Assembly: GCA_016213845.1 (NCBI GenBank)
Contig: JACQZN010000073.1
Coordinates: forward strand, 1-64,000
Direction of reading: 5' to 3'
Source: Candidatus Wallbacteria bacterium
GTDB taxonomy: Bacteria; Muiribacteriota; UBA6191; JACPRK01
DNA: 64,000 nucleotides
In this document: piece by piece, positions 59,129-64,000 of the stretch
Position numbering within the stretch: position 1 is the first letter of the stretch
Layout of the letters: each line of letters opens with the position of its first letter
Made by a program: the position numbers and the translations under genes
The notes under the pieces: generated by a model
Databases searched by the model: none
What the model saw: only the letters and a program-made list of their open reading frames with translations
Told to the model about the DNA's origin: nothing

Positions 59129-59956
59129 TCAGGCGGCAGGAGGCTGCGTGCGGCGGCCGGGCTTCAAGAGGAACCCGGCAATCGTCGTCGCCACCCAGCG
59201 GGGCACGAATCGCACCGACTGGGCCTTGATCCAGTTGCCGATCCCGCTCACCACATACGGGCGGTTCGCGGCCAGTGCCTCGAGCCCTCTCTCCACCACG
59301 ATCTCCGTCGGCTCCAGCGCGCCGACCTTCGTCGTGCTCGGATCGCCCAGCCCGGCCACGGCGAAGAACTCCGATTGAGTCGGCCCGGGGCAGAGCGCCG
59401 TGACGTGGACCCCGAACTCCTTGAGCTCCGCCCAGAGTGCCTCACTGAACATCAGCACGAACGCCTTCGTCGCGCCGTAGGTCGTCATGTACGGACAGGC
59501 CTGAAACGCCGCCACCGAGGCCAGGTGCACGATCCGCCCGGAGCGTCGCGCTTTCATCCGTGGGGCGTACATGTGGCTGATCCCCACCAGTGCCCGGCAG
59601 TTGAGGTCGACCATCTTCATCTCCCAGTCGGCATCGAGCTCGCAGAACTCACCGTGCGTGCCGTAACCGGCGTTGTTGATGAGGGTGTCTATCTCGATGC
59701 CCTCGGCGTCGGTGAACTCCAGGACCTTGCGGGGCGCCTCCAGGACCCCCAGGTCCTGGGCTAGCACCCGCGTGTCCACGCCGTGATCCCGGGTCAGCTC
59801 GGCAGCCAGCTGCTCGAGCCGGTCCTTGCGGCGAGCGACCAGGACACAGTTCATCCCTTCACGCGCAAGTTTCCGCGCGAACACCGCCCCGATGCCGGCG
59901 CTGGCACCCGTGATCAGAGCCCACTTGCGATTGCCGCCCGGCCTTCCCGCGGCCAT
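59129..59956 (-). CDS. short-chain dehydrogenase/reductase
   Basis: A 275-aa NAD(P)-dependent oxidoreductase of the classical SDR family: cofactor motif TGASAGIG (16-23), NNAGYG, and the catalytic S147, Y160 and K164 (YGATK). Arg residues after the first strand (VARRKDR) favour NADPH. The C-terminal FVPRWVATTIAGFLLKPGRR is hydrophobic and may touch the membrane, as in ketoacyl or sterol-type SDRs. It starts 1 nt after the stop of the FTR-like gene. Substrate unknown. Confidence 0.9.
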   Translation of the reverse strand: MAAGRPGGNRKWALITGASAGIGAVFARKLAREGMNCVLVARRKDRLEQLAAELTRDHGVDTRVLAQDLGVLEAPRKVLEFTDAEGIEIDTLINNAGYGTHGEFCELDADWEMKMVDLNCRALVGISHMYAPRMKARRSGRIVHLASVAAFQACPYMTTYGATKAFVLMFSEALWAELKEFGVHVTALCPGPTQSEFFAVAGLGDPSTTKVGALEPTEIVVERGLEALAANRPYVVSGIGNWIKAQSVRFVPRWVATTIAGFLLKPGRRTQPPAA

Positions 59957-59957
59957 C

Positions 59958-60386
59958 TCAGTGCCCTCCCTCGGCGCCCTCGCCCTCAGGCGGCGAGCTG
60001 GGCGGCAGATCGCGCGACTCGCGCCCCTTGTCCGGCGTCGGGTCGGTCACGAGGCCATAGATCTGACGTCCCTCGTGGTCGGCGGGCAGGTACTCCGTGA
60101 TCGGCAACCCATCGGCTCGGACGAAAAGCAGGCAATGGCAGTACTTCCAGCGCTTCATCTCGTCGCAAGCGCAGATCCAGCGGCGGCTCGTCGCCTCGGT
60201 CTTCTTGTCGGGGTAAAAGTTGCAAGGGCAGAGAGGCTTGCCCAGCTCGTCGAGGTGCGAGGCCAGGCCGTGGACGACCGAGTCGGTGACCTCGGCCTTG
60301 GGGTGGGTCGTCGTGCCGGTCTTCTCGTTGTACTTGCGGACAAACGTCCGCATCCGCTCCAGGGACTTGGGGGACGGTTCTTTCAT
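59958..60386 (-). CDS. ferredoxin:thioredoxin reductase catalytic-subunit-like protein
   Basis: A 142-aa protein with the FTR beta pattern: CPC (C53, C55), CAC (C72, C74) and CHC (C83, C85) followed by LLF, which together hold a [4Fe-4S] cluster and an adjacent redox disulfide. The enzyme passes electrons from ferredoxin to a disulfide, usually thioredoxin. ATG 60386 gives the family N-terminus (MKEPSPKSLERMRTFVRKYNE); the frame runs on upstream without likeness. No variable subunit or ferredoxin gene is near. The C-terminal 40 residues are charged. It is coupled to the SDR gene downstream. Confidence 0.88.
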   Translation of the reverse strand: MKEPSPKSLERMRTFVRKYNEKTGTTTHPKAEVTDSVVHGLASHLDELGKPLCPCNFYPDKKTEATSRRWICACDEMKRWKYCHCLLFVRADGLPITEYLPADHEGRQIYGLVTDPTPDKGRESRDLPPSSPPEGEGAEGGH

Positions 60387-60507
60387 GGTGGCGCACCTCG
60401 CTGTCGGCCGGATGGTAACACAGCCCCTCGCCACCGGCGCACGCGCGGCGCCGCTCGCGCAATTGACACTCCCGGCAGGCTCGGTTACCGTGGGCCGGGC
60501 AGGTCCG

Positions 60508-61287
60508 ATGAAGCTCGCGAGCTGGAACGTCAACTCCGTCCGCATGAGGCTCGAGCGGCTGCTCGCATTTCTCGAGCGGCACCGGCCCGACGTGGTCTGC
60601 CTGCAAGAGCTGAAGGTGGAGACTGCCGGCTTCCCGGCCGACGTCATTCGCGCCGCGGGGTACCACGCTGTCGTGCACGGCCAAAAGACGTACAACGGAG
60701 TCGCCATCCTCTCGCGAGAGGAGCCGCAAGACAAGCTCATCGGCTTCGATGACGGCGAGGACGACCCGCAGGCCCGTCTGGTGGCGGCTACGGTGGGAGG
60801 CGTGCGCATCCTGAGCGCGTACGCGCCCAACGGCTCCGAGGTCGGCTCGGAGAAGTGGGCGTACAAGATTGCCTGGTACGCGCGGCTCGCGCGGTATCTG
60901 CGCGAGCGGCTCGATCCCGGCCAGCCGGCGGCACTCTCGGGCGACTTGAACGTCGCCCCCGAGGAGCGTGACGTGCACGACCCGGCGACCTGGGCCGAGA
61001 CCGTGCTCTTCCATCCGCAGGCTCGCGCCCTGCTAGCCTCGATCGCCGACTGGGGACTGGTCGACACCTTCCGGCTCCACGACACCTCCGGCGGCAAGTT
61101 CACCTGGTGGGACTACCGCATGGGCGCCTTTCACCGGAACTGGGGCGTCCGCATCGACTTCATCCTGGCAACCAACGTGCTGGCCCGGCAGTGCGTCTCG
61201 GCCACGATCGACCGCGACGAGCGCAAGGGGACGCAGCCCTCCGATCACGCGCCGATCCTCTCGACTTTCGAACTCGCATCCGGATGA
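60508..61287 (+). CDS. xth: exodeoxyribonuclease III
   Basis: A DNA-repair nuclease that cuts at abasic sites and has 3'-5' exonuclease activity. The 259-aa protein has the EEP-family residues: N8 in SWNVNS, E34 in LQELKVE, YAPNG, GDLNVAP (Asp/Asn pair) and SDHAPI (catalytic Asp/His), with FTWWDYR for DNA contact. ATG 60508 begins the standard MKLASWNVNSVR. It is divergent from the FTR gene, with a 121-nt gap that has no clear promoter. Confidence 0.95.
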   Translation: MKLASWNVNSVRMRLERLLAFLERHRPDVVCLQELKVETAGFPADVIRAAGYHAVVHGQKTYNGVAILSREEPQDKLIGFDDGEDDPQARLVAATVGGVRILSAYAPNGSEVGSEKWAYKIAWYARLARYLRERLDPGQPAALSGDLNVAPEERDVHDPATWAETVLFHPQARALLASIADWGLVDTFRLHDTSGGKFTWWDYRMGAFHRNWGVRIDFILATNVLARQCVSATIDRDERKGTQPSDHAPILSTFELASG

Positions 61288-61333
61288 GGCCCAGCCTGGC
61301 CGCATCCCCTACCCCGAAGGCGGTGTCATAACC

Positions 61334-62731
61334 GTGTCGCTCCTCATCAAGAACGGCCGCATCATCACGGCAGTGGACGATTATCAGGCGGACATCTACT
61401 GCGAGGCAGAGACGATCACCACCATCGGCAAGGACCTCAAGCTCGATGCCGACACCGTGATCGACGCCAAGGGCCGGCTGGTCATCCCCGGCGGCATCGA
61501 CCCGCACACCCACTTCGACATGCCGTTCGGCGGCACCACCAGCGCCGACGATTTCGAGACCGGCACGCGCGCTGCCGCCTTCGGCGGGACCACCACCATC
61601 ATCGACTTCGCCATCCAGGCCAAGGGCGACAGCACCTTCAAGGCCCTCGATACCTGGCACGAGAAGGCCCGCGGGAAGGCCTCCATCGACTATGGCTTCC
61701 ACATGATCATCACCGACCTCCCCGACGAGCGCGTGCCCGAGATGTCCAAGCTCGCCGAGGAAGGCGTGACCAGCTACAAGCTCTTCATGGCCTACCCGGG
61801 CGTCCTCTACGTCGACGACGGCACACTCTTCAGGGCCTTCCGCAAGGCCGGCGAGGACGGGACCGTCATCTGCATGCACGCAGAGAACGGCATCGTCATC
61901 GACGAGATCGTCAAGACGGCCCGCGCCGCAGGAAACCTCGCCCCGAAGTACCACGCCCTGACGCGCCCCACCCGGATGGAGGCCGAGGGCGTCTACCGGG
62001 CCATCGCGATCGCCGAGGTCGCCAAGGTGCCGCTCTACATCGTGCACCTGTCGAGCTCCGACGCCCTCGAGGAGGTCAAGCGAGCACGCGACCGCGGCAA
62101 CTCGGTGCACGCCGAGACCTGCCCGCAATACCTGTTCCTCGACCAGTCCTACTACGAGAAGGAGGGCTTCGAGGGCGCCAAGTACGTCATGACCCCGGCG
62201 CTGCGCGAGAAGTGGAACCAGGAAGAGCTCTGGAAGGGCCTGCGCATGAACGACCTGCAGGCCGTCTCGACCGACCACTGCCCCTTCTGCTTCAAGGGCC
62301 AGAAGGAGCTGGGCCTGGGCGACTTCGGCAAGATCCCCAACGGTGCGCCCGGCGTCGAGAACCGCATGAGCCTCATCTTCAACGGCGGCGTCGCCCAGAA
62401 GCGGATCAGCCTGAACCGGTTCGTCCAGCTCACCTCGACCAACGCCGCCAAGATGTTCGGCCTCTTCCCGCGCAAGGGCACCGTGGCCGTCGGCAGCGAC
62501 GCCGACCTGGTCGTCTTCGACCCCGACCGCACCGAGACCTTGAGCATCAACAACCCCCTGACGCACCACATGCGCGTCGACTACAACACCTACGAAGGCT
62601 TCCAGGTGAAAGGCTACTCGGAGGTCGTCGTGAGCCGCGGCAAGATCGTGTGCGACAAGGGCCAGTGGAAAGGCAAGTCCGGCGCCGGCAAGTTCCTGAA
62701 GAGGGACCGGCACAGCGGGTTTAACCTTTAG
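61334..62731 (+). CDS. dihydropyrimidinase/hydantoinase
   Basis: A 465-aa amidohydrolase that opens dihydrouracil or hydantoin rings. The binuclear metal site is complete: H58 and H60 (DPHTH), the carbamylated lysine K149 (TSYKLFMAY), H182 (CMHAEN), H238 (YIVHLSS) and D314 (STDHCPF). The sequence is typical of dihydropyrimidinases, not dihydroorotases. A GTG start (61334) follows AAGGCGG. No other pyrimidine-degradation genes are in view, so a role in nucleobase or amino-acid scavenging is inferred. It ends in a heptamer repeat array. Confidence 0.93.
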   Translation: MSLLIKNGRIITAVDDYQADIYCEAETITTIGKDLKLDADTVIDAKGRLVIPGGIDPHTHFDMPFGGTTSADDFETGTRAAAFGGTTTIIDFAIQAKGDSTFKALDTWHEKARGKASIDYGFHMIITDLPDERVPEMSKLAEEGVTSYKLFMAYPGVLYVDDGTLFRAFRKAGEDGTVICMHAENGIVIDEIVKTARAAGNLAPKYHALTRPTRMEAEGVYRAIAIAEVAKVPLYIVHLSSSDALEEVKRARDRGNSVHAETCPQYLFLDQSYYEKEGFEGAKYVMTPALREKWNQEELWKGLRMNDLQAVSTDHCPFCFKGQKELGLGDFGKIPNGAPGVENRMSLIFNGGVAQKRISLNRFVQLTSTNAAKMFGLFPRKGTVAVGSDADLVVFDPDRTETLSINNPLTHHMRVDYNTYEGFQVKGYSEVVVSRGKIVCDKGQWKGKSGAGKFLKRDRHSGFNL

Positions 62732-62814
62732 GCTCGAGGCTTGGGGCTTGAGGCTCGAGGCTTGGGGCTTCAGGAATCAGGCTTCAGGAGTCAGGCTTCA
62801 GGAGGGGGGTCGGG
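62731..62814. repeat. array of 12 degenerate 7-bp repeats
   Basis: Units GGCTCGA, GGCTTGG, GGCTTGA, GGCTCGA, GGCTTGG, GGCTTCA, GGAATCA, GGCTTCA, GGAGTCA, GGCTTCA, GGAGGGG, GGTCGGG. The array starts at the stop codon of the dihydropyrimidinase gene and ends at the stop codon of the next, convergent gene, filling the gap exactly. Same family as 32520-32609. Confidence 0.9.
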
Positions 62815-63480
62815 TTACCAGACGGCGTCGCGGTTGAGTTGCCACCAGCCTTGGATGTTGGTGGTCAGCGGGGTGCGTCGCGGGTCGATGTCGACGGGCG
62901 GGTCGGCGTCGGCCTGTTCGACGTCGGTCTTCACGGGGAGGTACTGGACGTCGACCGACACGGCCATCGAGCGGTCCGACTCGGCGGCGGGCATGGTCCG
63001 GGCCGGCGGTTCGGGGCGGTTGGCGGTGAGCACGGAGAGGGTCGGGTTCCGGTCGTGGCGGTGCAGTTCGATGCGCTGCGAGGGTCTGGGTGGCTCCACG
63101 TAGGGCGCGGCTTCGACCCGGATCTCCCCGTCGAGCCGCTCGGCGGTCTCGGAGAGCCGGACCGAGCCCTCTATCCTCCACCGGCGACGCTCCGGATCAC
63201 CAGAGGGGCTCCCCTCCCCGCCGAATCCGAGGACGCCGCGGCGTGATTTTCCCGGCAGCACCATCCCGTCGAACCGGTTCACCAGCCTGCCGTCGGCCGT
63301 TCGCTCGAGCAGCACCGGATAGACCCGGTAGTCGGCGCCTGTCGGCTCCAGGACCAGCCAGAGCCCGCGCATGAAGTCGTACCAGCTCCCGGCCAGCCCG
63401 GGGCCGAAGCGTTCCGCCGCGGGAGCCGTCGCCAGACCCGAGTTCGCCGCCAGCAGGAGCAGCAGGACCGCACGCAACAT
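62815..63480 (-). CDS. exported protein of unknown function
   Basis: A 221-aa protein with a signal peptide (VLLLLLAANSGLATAPAA). The mature chain starts FGPGLAGSWYDFMRGLWLVLEP and is beta-rich, with repeated Arg/Glu-rich strands, no cysteines and a Trp-rich end (IQGWWQLNRDAVW). No family recognised. It is divergent from the YceI gene. Confidence 0.7.
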   Translation of the reverse strand: MLRAVLLLLLAANSGLATAPAAERFGPGLAGSWYDFMRGLWLVLEPTGADYRVYPVLLERTADGRLVNRFDGMVLPGKSRRGVLGFGGEGSPSGDPERRRWRIEGSVRLSETAERLDGEIRVEAAPYVEPPRPSQRIELHRHDRNPTLSVLTANRPEPPARTMPAAESDRSMAVSVDVQYLPVKTDVEQADADPPVDIDPRRTPLTTNIQGWWQLNRDAVW

Positions 63481-63554
63481 CGCTCGCTACCTTGCAGCGG
63501 CCCCGCGATTTCGACAACCCGAGACGACTCGTGCGCCCCGCCCGCCGGAAGTGG

Positions 63555-63560
63555 TAGAAA
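63555..63560 (+). promoter_or_regulatory. -10-like element before the YceI gene
   Basis: TAGAAA within GGAAGTGGTAGAAA, almost the same as GGAAGTGGTATAAC before the polyP:AMP phosphotransferase gene. It lies about 52 nt before ATG 63613; the strong ribosome site AAAGGAG comes at 63598-63604. Confidence 0.3.
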
Positions 63561-63612
63561 GGCGAGACACTCCAAACACACACACCAACGGACTTCTGAA
63601 AGGAGCCGATTG

Positions 63613-64000
63613 ATGATTTCAGTTACTCGTGTTTGCCGGGCGGCAGTCGCCCTCGCCGTCCTCTTCGCTTTGCCGTTCGCGGCGCAAGCGGCGACCTGGG
63701 AGATCGACGCCAGCCACTCTTCCATCGAGTTCAGCGTGCGCCATTTGATGATCTCCAACGTCACAGGCAAGTTCAAGGACTTCGCCGGCACGATCGACTT
63801 CGACGGGAAGGACGCGTCCAAGGCCACCGTCGAGGTCACCATCCAGTCTGCAAGCATCGACACCGGCATCGAGAAGCGCGACGAGCACCTCAAGAATGCC
63901 GATTTCTTCGACGTGGCCAAGCACCCGACCCTGACGTTCAAGTCGACCAAGGTGGAGCCGACAGGAGAGAAGACCGCGAAGATCACTGGCGACCTCACGA
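63613..64000 (+). CDS. YceI-family periplasmic protein, 3'-truncated by the window
   Basis: The first 129 residues of an exported YceI protein. A signal peptide (VALAVLFALPFAAQAA) precedes the family start ATWEIDASHSSIEFSVRHLMISNVTGKF, then FDGKDASKATVEVTIQSASIDTGIEKRDEHLKNADFFDVAKHPTLTF, all typical. YceI proteins are lipocalin-like and bind isoprenoids; the physiological role is often unclear. ATG 63613 follows AAAGGAG at a normal spacing. The gene runs off the end of the window. Confidence 0.95.
   Translation, partial: MISVTRVCRAAVALAVLFALPFAAQAATWEIDASHSSIEFSVRHLMISNVTGKFKDFAGTIDFDGKDASKATVEVTIQSASIDTGIEKRDEHLKNADFFDVAKHPTLTFKSTKVEPTGEKTAKITGDLT

Noticed and set aside
1-64000. CRISPR arrays, tRNA or rRNA genes, insertion sequences, prophage
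   Set aside because: None found by eye: no spacer-type repeats, no tRNA-like cloverleaf noticed, no transposase or integrase motifs in any credible gene.

Overview
The window is a GC-rich, densely packed bacterial chromosome segment of about 50 protein genes. There are no rRNA or tRNA genes, CRISPR arrays, insertion sequences or integrases. It looks like a diderm (Gram-negative) cell: there is a PilM/N/O/P-type type IV pilus platform, a BamE/SmpA-like protein, an outer-membrane barrel ending in an aromatic residue, and many signal peptides and lipoprotein boxes. The phylum cannot be fixed from sequence alone. The many TPR and HEAT proteins, the CHASE2 cyclase and long secreted Ig-like proteins would suit Acidobacteriota, Myxococcota or a candidate phylum.

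Layout. 1-5184 (+): the 3' part of a glycogen branching enzyme gene broken by an in-frame TAG, a two-domain polyphosphate:AMP phosphotransferase, and a radical SAM protein fused to a glycosyltransferase-like tail. 5254-8879 (-): cysteine desulfurase, tRNA 2-thiouridylase MnmA and a secreted thioredoxin-fold protein. 8934-15857 (-): the most unusual part, a TPR gene followed 3 nt later by a 1763-aa protein joining a PglY/BrxC-like P-loop ATPase to a C-terminal PglZ domain, then a Uma2-family nuclease. This resembles a condensed BREX-type defence module without the methyltransferase or other BREX genes. 15944-27481 (-): secreted and membrane proteins of unknown function (two operons), a second TlpA-like protein and a BamE-like protein.

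27825-32498 (+): a promoter-driven operon of exported proteins (unknown 177-aa protein, FecR-domain protein, beta-helix lipoprotein, outer-membrane barrel). 32607-35771 (-): CHASE2-adenylate cyclase. 35915-41555 (+): PdxA, a lipoprotein with ten Ig-like repeats, a tyrosine/dual-specificity phosphatase and a small membrane protein. 41664-42895 (-): infC-rpmI-rplT behind an attenuator, with infC starting at ATT. 43085-47578 (-): pilM-N-O-P plus a HEAT-repeat gene. 47726-54763 (-): ROK sugar kinase, GpmI, three secreted TPR or coiled-coil proteins, SurE. 54889-59071 (+): large TPR protein, Tmk, RapZ. 59129-60386 (-): SDR and ferredoxin:thioredoxin-reductase-like protein. 60508-64000: exonuclease III, dihydropyrimidinase, a secreted unknown and the start of a YceI protein.

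Recurring signals: promoters close to TTGAC(C/T)-N17/18-TAGNNT; several genes with a -10-like hexamer only 6-11 nt before the start codon (likely leaderless); degenerate 7-bp tandem repeats between operons; and two palindromic REP-like elements. Most open frames opposite these genes are GC-driven shadows and were left out.
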